NCBI GenBank assembly: GCA_965153455.1
Contig: OZ234502.1
Span: forward strand, 12,431,495-12,495,494
Origin: Sphagnum compactum
Taxonomy: Eukaryota; Bryophyta; Sphagnopsida; Sphagnales
Length of the DNA: 64,000 bases
Direction of reading: 5' to 3'
Positions 42,567 through 56,334 of this stretch are shown piece by piece; position 1 is the stretch's first letter; the number at the start of each line of letters is the position of its first letter. The notes beneath the pieces are model-generated. The model made no database searches. It was not told where the DNA came from and was given only the letters and a program-made list of their open reading frames with translations. The position numbers and the translations under genes are program-made.

Positions 42567-44115
42567 TTAGCTCTTCATCAGTTGAGAAGGAAATTCAAAG
42601 CATTGTGGTTGATGAAGCTCTATCAGGTGGTCACTTGTCATTGCGTGCTTATGGCCAATATCAGGTGGTCATCTTGTGTAGATAGATTGTCTTACTACAG
42701 GCCTTGCTGGTGAGGGTGCTACATGGGTGCTGATCTAAGTGCAGGGTATTGTCAGCTTAATTGAGACTTTCTTGGAATCTGTACTGGATTCGCTTGTCTT
42801 TAGGGAGGTTCTCTTAGCTCTATTGGGTCACTAGAAAGGTAAATAATTTCTCTGTTTGAGCACATAAGTAACGTGTCCATAATGTATATGTTCCTTCTTT
42901 CCATTATGTCATGAATATCCAGGAATGAAGTGAAGGTTATAGAACAGTAATGATGTAGAATTTGAATGTTTTGTTGGGTGAAGTTGAAATTAAGGTGATA
43001 TTTTACACCATTGCCAAAGTGACAGAACTAGATAGATCATGAAAAACTTATATTAAATATGTTCAATCTTGGATTTTAAACATGTTGTCTACACTCTCCA
43101 TCAGCGATGGTAATCAAAATTTGTGATGTTACAGCACATCAACCTAGAAAACAAGAAAATGCTTTGATAAGAATTTATGTCATGAAAGCAACATTATTAC
43201 CATTTTCCATATTGAACATTGTCTTGGGTACTAAATGATGCCATTAATTGTATGCAAAACTATGCTTGTAGAATAAACTTCATTCTTACATTCTCATCTT
43301 ATAATTGGTACACAAATTTTTTTTCTTCTCTTTCTCATGATACTTAGCATTTTGGATTTCGAAATGCTGTAACTTGAATGCATGCGCTATTGTTGTGAAT
43401 AACCATTCTTGCAACTACACTAAAAACTTTGCACCAAGTTATTATATCTTGTACTTTGATTCATGTGAAACATCCTATTGTGAAATTATCATCAGTTGAA
43501 AGCACACACCGACGTTCAAGTTGGTTCTACTTAAGAATGAAGAATCTCCATTTTGTGGTGAATTTATGTCATTTTTTGACCTGAAAAATCTGATTTCAAC
43601 ATAAACAAAGAATCTTAATGAAAATATCTAATTACAATTTGCCGAATTTCTACAATAGGTTCCAACAAGTCCCCAAACAATATAAGAATGTATGTCTTTA
43701 AAACTTTCATATTAGTTTATAGCCAATTTGGTTACATCTTCTTTTAGGTGATTGCCACTTTTGGTACACCACAAAATTGAAAAAAAAGACACTCATTATA
43801 AGTCACTTTGGTATCGATTGTTGTCACATTCAAATATTTGTAAAAGGTGTGTTGGTTCTTTTATGTTTGAGAATAATATAAGTATTATTAGGTTTGTTTG
43901 ATTTGTCAACACTAGTAAAGAATGGCATCCATGCTTTTGAGCACAATCATCCCAAATTCATGTTTGTCATGATGCAACCACTTCTATTATGTGAATAAGC
44001 TTGCCACCACGACTATATTGTGTTGGCCACACCACCAAGAATTACAAGCATGTACTAATACACATGTGCAAGAGTATAGAAGCACACCAAGAATGATGAC
44101 AAAATAGTTTTTAAG
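42567..44115. other. RAD52 3' flank and AT-rich spacer
   Basis: The first few hundred bases are probably 3' UTR. The segment 43600-43790 carries the dispersed 'agccaatttgg' family in reverse orientation, and 43970-44115 is a diverged copy of 33686-33835. Confidence 0.5.
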
Positions 44116-47100
44116 AGATTCAATATGCAAGTCAAATTCACAAAAAATGTCAATCTCTTTAAACAAGATGGTTCAAAATATTGAGAGGTTGTTGATGGCA
44201 TGTTTATTGTTCAAGTCTTACATGGCATCATGACATAGTTTGATAAATTGAAAAATGAAGGAAGACCTACTTAGGAACATCCAAAGCCATTTTTCTACTT
44301 AAGGTGGAATTGATGGGCAAAAGTTAGAAAACACCAATGTTGGGCATGTATTTGATAACTTCCAATTTTGGTTTTGGTTTTGAATTTTTTTTTCAATTAA
44401 AATATAAATCAAAGAAGTATCGATTCTATTACTAACCATCCATATGTATCTACCTACCTAGTAGCCACCAAATGCCTTACCTATTTACCTACATACATAA
44501 TAACCACCTACATTGTCTAACTATTTATGGACCACCATAGGTAGTTACCTAAGTAGTGTGTTGGGGAGGTAGGAAAGTTTACATGATAGGTTACCTTGAT
44601 GCCATATGAATGTTTACATGTAAACATTTGCAATATAGAAAGTAATGTTGAAACAACCCATATTACTAACAAATATCCCCTTTGAGTTTATGTTGTTGTG
44701 AGTTCTCACACCTTGTGTAATTTTCCCACTTAGTGGGATTAGTACATTTCTTTATTTTTCTAAATAATCAAAAATGAAAACTAAGCAAAAATTAAATGAA
44801 ACAATGGAAACAATGTTTAATCTTACATGTTTTTTTATAAATCCAAGCTTCAAGGTGAAATGAATCATAAATGGCAAAAAAATTGTTTAAATAATGTATA
44901 TTATCTAGACCTTTCACCTCTTCATTAAAATTGTGTGCCTTTTCATTATCTAAATTCAGCTTGCCAAATCTCTGGTTTTTATTGTAACTTTACAAGGTTA
45001 AAGAATGTCCAAGCAAAGGATTGTGGTTTTAATTGGTTGGGCAAATATGAACATGATTACATGATCTCATGCAAACATGGGAAATTGAGTGACATAGCTA
45101 ACAATATTAATTGGAAATTTTACAATATCCTATGTATTATTCCTTTTGGGTGCATTCAAACTTAATGGATTGTTTGTGAAGTTGTGTTCAAGGAAAAAAA
45201 ATATGAATTGTTTTTGGTATGAAATATTAATTGATTGAGGAAAATTGAAAGGACCATGCTTATTTTGCAAAAAGAAACTTATGATATTTTTAAGATTCCC
45301 AATAACACCATTATTTATCATGTATTTTTTCATGTTCAATTTTTTACTATTATACAAATTTAATAACCCATGGAAAGGTATTGAAAATCAACCTATCTTA
45401 TATAAATTTTGATGATCATAATAATCCTTTAGGTCTCTTACCTCCTTAATATTAACTTTGTAAACACCAACCAACACCATGTTGGTTTAATATCATTTTG
45501 AACATAACTAATACCCTACTATATCTAGGTGTGAAGATTTCTATTTCAAATAGTTAATTTATTTCTAAATATAAACCATTTTTGTTATTAGTAACCAAAA
45601 ACCAAAGTTCACAACAAAATACCAAGCCCCTAAAACCTACCTTCACATTGTATTAAGTAATATTTATGTTCTATATTTAAAACAATTGACAATTGTGCAT
45701 AATGGGTGGGTTTTAAGTGGGTTGTATGTGATAATTTTTTAATTGCTTTTTATATATTATAGGTGGGTATTGCAAGAATAATACTTAAAATTTTTAATAA
45801 TCATGGGCATTGTTTAAACACCTAATTCGATACCTAGTGGGTCCATTTGTTTTTCCAAAATTGGTAATTTGATATCCTCTTTGTGGTAGTTTAAAATTTA
45901 AAAACTGAATAACCTACCAAGTTGAGTATTATAAAAAATTAAGAACCAAACAATGTAATGGTCCTTACCAAGTAGGCATAGGTATGAAATCAATATTGCT
46001 TCACTTCCCTAATAAACAAATATTGGCACAAGGTTAGTATTCCTCATTTTGGTTAGTCTTTTTATACGAAGATCAATTAAGTATGTATACTAAGGCTCTA
46101 GGTTCATAAGTGGCAAACACTAATTTAGTTATTCTAGTTCCAGGTTTTTGAAAAAAAAAGAATGAAAAAAACTATTGTTCCAATCTTTGAACATAAAAAC
46201 AACTTTTAATTTTTTTAGCTTTTGAAACATTAGAAATTAAAAATACCAACATGGGTTTCATGAAAAATTTGGCAAAGGAAGGAGGATTTAATGTAAGTTT
46301 GTTGACGAATTTAGTGATTTTTTTCAAATGGAAATCAATAAGGTTTATGAGTCAAAACAAAGATCTTTTTTTTTTTTTGGAAAACTATTGGTCAAATGTC
46401 CAACATACCCAACCTTTACATGTAGGTTCTTTGAAAAGAGATAACCAAGGGTCAATAGGGAAAAATGATACAAAATGATTTGTGCAAATAATGTGTTGTT
46501 TGAATATTTTCAACTTTTTAATTCGTTGCCCGTTATCTTATATGGGATGGCTTTTAATCCAACAAAGCAAATGGTTAGTTCAAGAATTTGTGGAGATGTT
46601 GTTCTTGAAGTTAATAAATAGGATGACAATATGTATTCACATTTGTCACTTTAGTCCTTGTTGCATGGAATTGGACAATAAATTTGGGTGAGATGCAATT
46701 TTAGTTCAATTGAAATGAGTAGACCACAAAAGAAGTTCAACATATTCATTGATGTTTGTTATCAAAAGGTTAATATTGCCAAAAATGAAGCAATGATGTA
46801 CGCATTCATCATTGGAGTTGGAAAGGAATTTTCAAAATATGATGTTTTGACATAAGATGAAGAAATTTTGGTTTTCACTCAACCAATTTGTCAAGTGACT
46901 TATCTTAATGTTTTGAACTACCAATTTGTATGGTAGTACACATGAAACTTTTTTGTTCATGTAGCTACAAAAATGCATGTTAATATGGAGGGAGATGTTT
47001 TGTATAATTTCAAACACTTATTATGGGAAGATTGTTCTGGTATATCTTTAGGCTTTTTTTAAATTGGAAGGTTGATGTTACTTGATGTGGTGTACAAAAT

Positions 47101-48290
47101 CTAATGAAGTTTGGGGGATTTTATGGTGGTAAACATCATGGAGACCTTCTAAGAATTGATGGTAGGCATACATGTTTGGGGTTTTTACGAGATTGGACCT
47201 CATCCTTTCTTCCTTGCACCATTTAATAAGTGGAAGGTTTGCAACAATGTTTAATTTTCAAAAGGTCATGTTGAAAAAGATGACTACATGAATTTTGAGG
47301 CTAGAAGATATGGTGATTAATAACAAATTTAATAGGAACATTTGAATTACTCGCATGGAAGAAGAATTTGTACCTTCTTTGATTGGAATGGGAATTACCA
47401 AACATAAAGATCAGGAGAATTACGAGAAGTTTTCAAAAGTGGACAAGATGTTGTTTGATAGGGATGCTTAAAAGATTATTTTTTGTGATAACCATGATGC
47501 AAACTTTTGCGGCACTTCTACAAATCATCTTTGAACTCTAATAGTTACAGAACAACATACAAGAATATGTAAGTGTAAGTTATAATAGTAAGTAGGTAAC
47601 ATGTACATAGGGTGTAAGTAATGATAAGTAGGTAGGTGGGTAGGTAATATGTGGGTAGGGTATAGGTAATGATAATTAAAGTTGAAGTACATTTGAAAAT
47701 GCATGCAATATTTCATCCATCAATATCCTTCTTTCATCTATTAAAAAATAAGGTCCACCAAAATAGTCAAGCAATTGACTTGACATGGCATAATGTCATG
47801 GCAAAGTGGAATTCTCAATTACTCTTCAATTGGGTTATATATATATTTAAAAATATTTTGACGATCAACACTCGTTACTGGTCAATGCCGTACACTTACC
47901 AAACTAGTTGATACACCATCTCATTTGAGATGCCATCCCATCGAAGTGGAATTTTTAAAATAAATATTATTGTGTAGTCGAAACAAAGTTGAGGACATGT
48001 AGTCAAAAACTAGTTGGTTAGAAAATGCCCTTTTTCTCTTAATGAACGACCAAGCTTGCCATTGTTGACATGTTCTTGCAACAATCGGGCCCGCCATTGT
48101 TGATGTGTTCCTACAACGGCATGAATTTTTTTTTGGGGTTATTTTATTATATTTTTGTTTTGCTTTTTCTAGAGGGGGGCTTGTTTAGGCTTTTGTGTCC
48201 TTGTGTTTTGGGTGTAACCCTTTTTTGTATGGTTTTTTTTTTGCATCCTTCATCCATTCGAGATGCCCCTTGTCCCCATTCCTCTGGCTT
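44116..48290. other. Very AT-rich spacer, no gene recognised
   Basis: Long A/T runs, frequent stops and short tetranucleotide runs (CTACCTAC at about 44450-44530; GTAGGTAGGTGGGTAGGTAA at about 47610-47660). Plus frames at 46251-46478, 46482-46691 and around 47100-47500 are weakly open and could be decayed transposon sequence, but I cannot name one. Confidence 0.5.
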
Positions 48291-48699
48291 TTACATTTTA
48301 GGTGGCCTTTTGAGGCATGTCAAGAGTGCTCACCCTCATGCCAACCTTGTCTCCTAGGCTAGCTAGGTTGCTTTGTCTTTGCAAGTGTCCTCCTTTCCTA
48401 TGCTACATCCTAGTTCTATCCCTTTTGTTTCTTGGGGTTAGCTTTGGGCTTAGTGTAGTTTCATTTTGGGGTTGTTTGAAGCTTGTTTCATGTGCCTTCA
48501 TTTGTTTCATAGGATCCCTCAAACCATTTAGGACGAGGTCAAACAGGCTTTTCGCTTACCCCTTGACCAAATTGCTCGAGATTTGATGGATGAATCAACA
48601 TGGTTCCTTCTTCTCTTATTGTCACATTGGTGTTTGTGTTATATTTGAGGAGGTCATTTAGGTCAACGAAAGGTTTCTGCCTACTTTAAGAGGTTTATG

Positions 48700-51345
48700 G
48701 TAGGTGATTAGTCTTCTTTTTAGGAGGACATCCTCTCATCCCTCATGTGCTCTCCATTCCCATCACTCATTAGACGATTCTTCAACCACTCGTTTACATT
48801 GATGTTTGACTTTGGGTAGAGCTAGAGAGTACAGTCATGTTGTTAGAGTTCTTCAACTCATGACGCCAACTATTCCCTTGAAAAACACCATTGTAATTAT
48901 GCGTAAGCTACACCCCCTTCCATCAGACCATGCCCCTTTTCTTATTTTTGACTATTAGTTTAAGCACACCTTTGTCCTAAATAGGACTTTGTTTACACAT
49001 GCCTTAACCACTACTCCCCATTTATCTTTAGGTGGGCTATCTGGGATAGTTTATGAACATCTTTTGGGATGTTTCATATTCAAAGACCCATCCTCAGGGT
49101 TTTCGAAATGATTCTAGGTTGTTGCTATTGTCGCTCACGGTGATATTTTTAGGTTAGTGGCTTTAGTGTTGGGGGTTGTCAAATTATTGGCAATGGTAAA
49201 GGACACTTGAGGTCTTCGTCTTGTTGTTGTAGGTGAGGCATTTTTTTGACTTATTAATCACTCCATTGTCTTATAACTTCGGGGGTTATTTCAAGAGCAT
49301 CTATCCCCCCCATCGGTTTGGAGTATTGACCCTTGGAGGTTGTGAAATCAACTTTTTTGGCATTAGAGCCTTCCTTGACCGACACCTTGATTGCATTGTG
49401 ACGCAAATCAATGTCGAAAACACCTTTAATAACGTTTCTCAAATTGCTATTTTTAGATAGTTACAGGATGCTTGGGGACTTTTGACAAACATTATCCCCT
49501 TTACCAAGTTGTTTTATGGTGCTCATTTTTCTCTTTATTACTAGCATGGGCAACATGAGGAGGGGGTCACCATTATCGAGTCCATTTTCAAGCCCAAGGC
49601 AAGATGACCCCCTTAAAAAGGTCATTTATTTGCCCTGACCCATTATTAAGCATTCTTAAAAACCATTGCGTGAGCCCCCAACTGTGGCTTTCCATCCTTA
49701 GCAAATGATACCCACATCATGGGCCCTATGAACGAAATTATCCCTTTTTTTCATTACCTTTCAACCTAGTTAACCCTAATTGAACTTTAGGTCAAGGTGT
49801 CAAAGTGCAAGCTTTGGAGTCCATTAGGGAACTCTCCAAGCATAAAGTTTATTTAAGGTTGCATTTTGGTCATAGATCACTTACGCATTTTGGGTGTGCT
49901 AGTGGGTTCGTAAAACTTTGTCACATTTTTTGCATGAGGCTTTATTTTAAGATGTGGCACATATCGATGATTTTTTTTTCTTGGGAGATGCACATGTTGC
50001 ATTAGGCATTTTGTCTTCATGTGTAGTTCATCGACCTTCTTATCTCACTCGGATAATACTTCTTTCTTCTTATTTCCTATCTATTTTGGCAAGTTTTGAC
50101 ATGAGAGTTATGTAGATATGTGGGGACATTATGGGTCCAAGGTCATGGGAGTCTATTCAGGGCCCCTTAGCGGGGTGTTACGCTCGACCATCAATCTATT
50201 TTGGTGGTATGGCCTTTTATCTATGGAGGATGGTGCCTTATCTGCTTTTCTAGGGAGTTGGGCTTTAGTTGTTTCATATATGTGCTCCAAGTTTCATATT
50301 TTTGATACACCCATTTAAGGGAGTATGTTTCTCAAGTTAAAGGGCGCGCACACCTTTTTTAGTTATGTTTTTGTTTAACTTGGGATAACTTTTTTCCTGA
50401 AGTTAGAGAGATGCGCCCTTCTTTTTAAAGTTTAGTAGTTACTAGTGTTTTAGGTTTGTAGGCATCTTTGATGGACATCCATCACGACACATCCTTTAGG
50501 TCTATCTTGGAGGATGATTGCATTTATTTAGCATCAAGAGCATGTGTTCGCTTTTGTTCAGACGAGGGGCAATGCTATGGTTGATTATTAAGCCATCTAT
50601 TTGTTCATTCCGCATTACACATTCTACTTTCTTTTCAACGTTGAATTTTCATCTTAATTTGATTCAGCCTTCGGCATTTAGTTTTTTCACATGTGAATGT
50701 GGACATGGGTTAAATGCATTTAACATGCATCTAATGTGCATTTGACGCGTTATTCGTTTGGAGGTCAATGAATAGCCACACATGACACCATTAGCGACGT
50801 CATGTATGCCTTTGCTCGAGAGAGTGGACACATTGTATGGAAAGAATGGTGGTATGCCCTTATGTCAGAAATTTCATTACGAGCTGATCTTTACATGATT
50901 CGTAAGGACTAGGTTTTTGTTGTCGATGTTGTGGTTACTGACTTGACACAGGACACGATGATTACGAGTGTTATTAGTCAATCAACAAGTGCAATTAGTC
51001 AATCAACAAGTGTAATTGCAGAAGTTAATGCCATTGTTAAGATCCACAAGTATAAAAGGTTTCATGAAGGGCACCATTTTATTTCGATGGCCATGGAGGT
51101 GCAGAGTGCACCCGAACGTGATATGGATTGTTTCATTAAGGAATGTGCTTATCTTTTCCCTGATAGACGATTGGTAGGTCATTTATCTTTGTATTTTTGC
51201 ATTCAATTTTTCAAGCAATGTGTTAGTATTGCTTTTCAACGTGCTTTAACCTTTGCTATAGAAAGAAAGATTGTGTTGGTGGGAGATGCTTATTCTAGAC
51301 CTCCTATTATTATCATATTTCACGATTTTGCATGTAGGCGACATT
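48700..51345 (+). mobile_element. Decayed reverse-transcriptase element
   Basis: Stepping over stops and frameshifts, the plus strand reads LSLGGLSGIVYEHLLGCFIF (49020-49080), HRFGVLTLGGCEINFFGIRA (49307-49366) and then CIVTQINVENTFNNVSQIAI. The last corresponds to the first catalytic block, normally Q-D-x-x-NAFN-VSR, here with the Asp replaced by Asn. Further pieces follow: FLGSWALVVSYMCSKFHIFD (50250-50310), then DVVVTDLTQDTM, KYKRFHEGHHF, CVSIAFQRALTFAI (50930-51270). This order matches reverse-transcriptase proteins I recall from non-LTR-like elements of algae and seed-free plants. I found no LTRs. Stop codons throughout show it is dead. The true start may lie upstream near 48290, where a possible C2H2-like piece (LLRHVKSAHPH) is seen. 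A 22-bp direct repeat lies at 50973-51018. Confidence 0.65.
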
Positions 51346-52266
51346 AGAGGGGTTGTGGGTGAGATAGCTTCCTACTATGAGAGGAATTAGCTTTCTCCCT
51401 TCCTTGGTTCCTACGGTTTGCACGTCTTTTGACCTTTTTTTGGACTTCCCTTTTTGTCTTTCGTGTGATGGTTTTGACCATCGATTTTTTTATTGAATTT
51501 TTTGCTTGTAATAATAAGAAATAAAAATTGCAAGAACTAAAGAGGACAATTGATGACATGCTATGGTGACCTAAGCACAAGAATTGGATTGTAGAACTAG
51601 GCTTTTCCTAAAACTAGAACCTCAAAAAAACAACTTTAAAATACATGTTCAAACTTTTTAGAACAGTTCCACCCAAATCCCTTATTTAGGCCTTTAGTAA
51701 TGTTTATCAACTTTTAACATAAATATGTGAATTGTTTCCAAATCCTCACCCATAAATGAACCATTGTTGACCGGTTACTCGGTTTGGTGGGTTAGAAATG
51801 CTGGCTTGTTCCAGTTTTAATTAGTCAAATTTGAATCAAAATCAAGTTTGAGCTTTGGAGCTGGTTTTCCATCTTGAACTGGGATTGAAACTCGATCATT
51901 TTAAGAATTGAACCCAGAATTGGGGTTCTTGGTTTTATTTATGTGCAGAACTTTCTACCAGGAATTTTGAATAAAAAAGGATTAGGACTGAGGGCCAGAA
52001 CTGGAACTGGAACCGGAGGTTCTTGACAAAAGCTAAGAACCGGCTCCCCCCCCAGAACTGGAAAGAACCGGCCACCAACACCAACACTGGTTCAAACGCT
52101 TCCCGCCAATTTGTTTAACTTTCTGGGACTTCATTTGCACAGAATTGGATTCCATTGGGTGGGTGGGGCCTTCATTTCAAGCTCTGCTTGATTCCTGGTT
52201 AAGCTTGTGAATTGTGTGTGTGTGTGTGTGTGTCTGTTTGTGTTGTTGGTGCAGAGATTGAGAGAT
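51346..52266 (+). promoter_or_regulatory. EXO1: Spacer and EXO1 5' region
   Basis: AT-rich sequence with GAACC-type motifs at 51990-52070. From 52083 on, the sequence is shared with the duplicate at 38766, which marks the likely promoter-proximal part. A (GT)n run at 52214-52233 lies in the leader, 34 bases before the start codon. Confidence 0.45.
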
Positions 52267-55200
52267 ATGGGTATCAAGGGATTGCTGCCTGCTCTCAAGG
52301 AATACATTCAGCCTGTGCATATCTCCAAATACTCTGGCAAGCGGGTTAGTATTCTCTTCTTTTTCTTTGATAATGTTTCTTTGTTGTGGGTGTTTAGGAT
52401 TTTGTTTTTTGTTTTTTGGGTTCAACTCCTTCCTTGTCTGTCATTAGATCCTTCATCTTCTTTTTCCAGTCCACATGCTCTCTATGTGTCTCTTCTTTTT
52501 GTCACAGCATGAATGCCCAACCTTATGAGCTTATAACCTTATGTTAGTCATGAGGTTTTCATGCTTTTGCATGCCAAGCATGACATCCTCAGTTGCTGGA
52601 AGATTAGGTTATACAAAGATTTGCATTTTTGAGCTGGATTGCATCCTGCCTAATGGCCCGATGAGCTTGCTTGCACAAGGCTTTCAAGCTCAATTGATTG
52701 TCTAGACTATAACCCGATTGCATTTTCGGAGATTCTTAGAGAAGCCTACTTTTTAACTTTTTAATTTTGAGCTTCTGGGTGGGTATTGTGAAGCGGATGC
52801 TTACTCAGCAGATTCACTCTTTCTTGTGCAGGTGGGAGTTGATGCCTATTCATGGCTTCACAAGGGAGGTGAGATACAACATTCTGTAGATGTTGAAAAA
52901 ATTGGTTGTTGTCACAGATTTTTTATGGAGTTTTTTTTTCCTGGAGATGCATCTTCTTGTGAATTCATGGAGAATGTGGATTACTGTGGTTGGATTTCAC
53001 AGCATATGCTTGTAGCATGGAGGTTTGTGAGCAGAAAGGGCCATGGAAGGCAACTAGAGCAAGGTCTACAATCCCTCCGTATGTCAGCTACTGTATGCAT
53101 CGTGTGAAGCTTCTGCAGTTCAACAATATTACTCCCGTTGTTGTCTTTGATGGTGGCTACCTTCCACTGAAAGCTGCCACTGAAGATGACCGCCGCAGGT
53201 GCTTTTCTAAGCTTTTCAACCTGTTGTGCTTTTTGCTCTTGCCCCATGCTTCCCTGGCATGAAATCTGGAGCTAATTTTTGAAGATGGGGAGGCTGTAGT
53301 GCAGGCGGAGAGAGATGAATCTTGAGCAGGCACGCCTGAAGATGTCCCAAGGTAACATTGATGGTGCTAATGAGCTCTTTCAGGTATGTCACTGTTCCTA
53401 ATCAGCTGATTCTGTTCATGGGCTACTGCTTTATGTTGTCGTAATAGAACAAATTCCCAGTTGTGGCTTGGAAGGAGGGAATGTTGCTTTGAGCCTAACC
53501 ATTGGCATTGGTGTCTGCAGAGGGCAGTTGATGTATCACCTGCAATGGCAAATGAGCTTATCAAGGTAGCAACTTGAGCTCTTTCTCAGATTTGTCAGAC
53601 GTCTCTTCAAGAAATAGTGTTGGAATTTTTGAGAGCCAAACAATTTGTAAGTCAGGCTGATTGACAACTGTTTCTGGTGTTTATACCAGGTCCTGAGAGC
53701 AGAGGGAGTGGAGTTTGTTGTGGCACCATATGAAGCCGATGCACAGTTAGCATGGCTAGCAAAACTGGATTCACTCATGGGTGGTGTTTCTGCTGTCATC
53801 AGTGAAGATAGTGACTTGATTGCATATGGTTGTCCTGTGGTAGGCACAATTGATCCTCTTCACTAAGCCTCTAGGGGTGGCTCATGTCGTTGAAGATATA
53901 TCAAACGTTTAATTTAATTGAGATGCAAATGATGCCAATGAACAAGAGCTGCAGAGATTGCAGTCAAGCTGGTTAAGCCAAGGCATTGTGGTGGCATCCA
54001 TGCAGGTGGTATACAAGATGGACAAGTATGGCAATGGAGAAGAGATCAGGCGGGATGCTCTCTTCTCTCCAGAACCGGGAACTACCCAAAATCTGCCATT
54101 TTGCAAATTCACAGATGAACTCTTTCTTGGTATGTAAATCCCTGGATGAACGAGCACTAGTGCGTTTCTAACATAGGGTGTGTAGGGAGAGGTAGCTGAA
54201 GATCAGGCAGAAAGTATTTTGGATTATGGCCTCTGGTGCCATCTTTGGATTTGGTTCTGCTAGTGTTATTTGAATTGTCCATAGCTTGTGTGATGGCAGG
54301 GATGTGTGTGTTGGCTGGGTGTGACTTCTTGCCTTCCATACCAGGAATTGGATTGAAGAAAGCACATTCCCTTGTCCTGAAGTATCGCAAAATTGATAGG
54401 GTATGCCAATACTTCTGGATTCACTGTTAGATTCATCAGTCTTCTGCCGTTTCCCCATCATGATTGGGAGTCATTGGGGAGCAATTTTGTGTTGCTGTTG
54501 AGCAATGATAAAGATCAAAACATGTACCCTCCTTTTCACAGGTGCTCAGTATTCTGCGACTGGAAAAAAAGGAGTCAGTTTCTGAGGGGTACTGCTTTGA
54601 GTTCAAGCAAGCAATGTCCATCTTCCTTCATGCTCGTGTGTGAGTATTCTGCAGCTTCCCGTCCAAAGCTGACTCCGGGGGCAAAAAATATTTTCTCTGT
54701 CAGCTGTTACACGTGAGTTGCTGCAGAATTAAAAGCAACATCCTTGGTTAAAATTCTTATTTATTTTATCCTTTTGTTTTCTGGCTATGTTGACAGCTAT
54801 GATGCAAGAAAAAGGGCACTGACATTCTTGACTCCACTACCAAAAGACTTTGAAGAGAGCTGTGGTGGCTGCACTGATTTCCTGGGACCGTATCCTTAGT
54901 CCCTCACTTCCTTTTGCAATGATTTGAACTACATGATGGGAAAAACTTAAAATGCAGGGTTGTCTTGTGTACATTGATGTAAAAACCCATGTAGGTTTGT
55001 CTCTTAACTAATTGGTTTCAGAGATTTACCACCATCAAGGGCTAAGGCTATAGCTATGGGCCGAATGGATCCAATTACGATGTGTGCTTTTGATGAGGAT
55101 TGCTCTTTTATTAATATGCCTTCAACAACTTCCTCTGAAAAGTGGATCTGCTCTCCGACCAGTGTGCTGGAAACAACAGAGGTAACCCGAATTTGGTTGC

Positions 55201-56334
55201 ATCTCTCACCTCCAGTTGCAATCGATGGTAGCAGGCTTCTATTTTGTAGCACTGACTGACTGATACCTGTGGTGCTTTTTTGTGCAGGTGGTTGAGTTAT
55301 CAGATGGAGAGGACACAGAACATGAACTATTAGTTACAGGAAAGCCTTCTTCAAAGAGTCAGATAAATGGTGTGGAACTTGCATCCAATCATATGAGTAA
55401 GTTCTCAGTTCTGTTTTGTGTGCTCTAAAGTCATGTTTGTTGTGAGCTCCCAATCCACTTTGCAGTGCTTTTTGTAATTCACTCATTTCAGTTGAAAAAC
55501 TGTGGTCTTGAAGTTCTTATGGACTTTTAGATTCATGCAATGATTTGTGTGGTGTTGTTTTCTTCAGAAATAGCTGGAGTGGGGGGCTTTTCCCAGCCCA
55601 TGTTCAATAAGACATCACATGTGACTGAAGGAAGCTCTCCTCCTCCACTAGATCAAAGTTTTGTCACACATCTCAAACTTATTGCAACTGACATGAAGGC
55701 AAAGTGCAGTGAAGAACATGAGAAAAGATGGTGGGAGAGTGGAGATCTGCAGGAGGGAGCAGCTGTGATCCCACAAAACAACCCTTTCAAGAAAAAGAAA
55801 GTTGACAGAATTCCCTTTCCTGAACAGACAAATGATGATTCTGAAGAAACAGGAAGAGTGTCTTCAATCGGCTTGCGCATTCGAGACTTGCCACAACAGT
55901 ATGCTAGTGACAGATCTGAATTGTTGGCGGAGGCAAAGAGAGTCCCCACCTCAGTTAGCTCAACATCAGTGCATGAAGACATGGATGAACTACTACTACC
56001 CAGCAGAGATGGACTACAACCCATTCCTTCAAATGGTTCATTTTCCTATGCCAGCTGCTGTTCCCCGATGTATCTGAATGGCACTGCTGAAAGGGATGCC
56101 TCCATCTTTGCATCCAAGGAAAATCTTTCACCAGGAGAACAGGAAGTTAAGTTGACTATGGGAGACAGGAATGTTTTGAAATCAAGTAGCCATGCGATTG
56201 TATCAGAGAGAAAACCATTACAGACTAGAAATGAAGGGGAAACTTTTAGCAAGAAGAGGAAAACAAAAAAGGTAATGACTGGAGGTGGCATCCTCAAGTT
56301 CTTCCAACCAGTCTCCAGATCTAAGACTCTGTAA
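52267..56334 (+). CDS. EXO1: Exonuclease 1, 13 exons, 678 aa
   Basis: EXO1 is a 5'-3' exonuclease and flap endonuclease of the FEN1/XPG family acting in mismatch repair and resection of DNA breaks. Exons: 52267-52344, 52832-52868, 53003-53198, 53305-53383, 53521-53565, 53690-53839, 54006-54129, 54300-54400, 54542-54639, 54797-54889, 55022-55181, 55288-55396, 55568-56334; all phases agree. The N-terminal domain starts [20 protein letters not shown] and has D30 ([10 protein letters not shown]) and D88 (VVVFDGG). The internal domain has E160/D162 (YEADAQLAW), D185/D187 ([12 protein letters not shown]) and D245 ([13 protein letters not shown]). These are all the expected metal ligands. The C-terminal 350 residues are poorly conserved, as usual, with KKKKV- and KKRKTKK-like basic stretches (possible nuclear signals) and a final [12 protein letters not shown] resembling a protein-binding tail. 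Arabidopsis EXO1 is slightly longer (about 735 aa). Confidence 0.95.
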
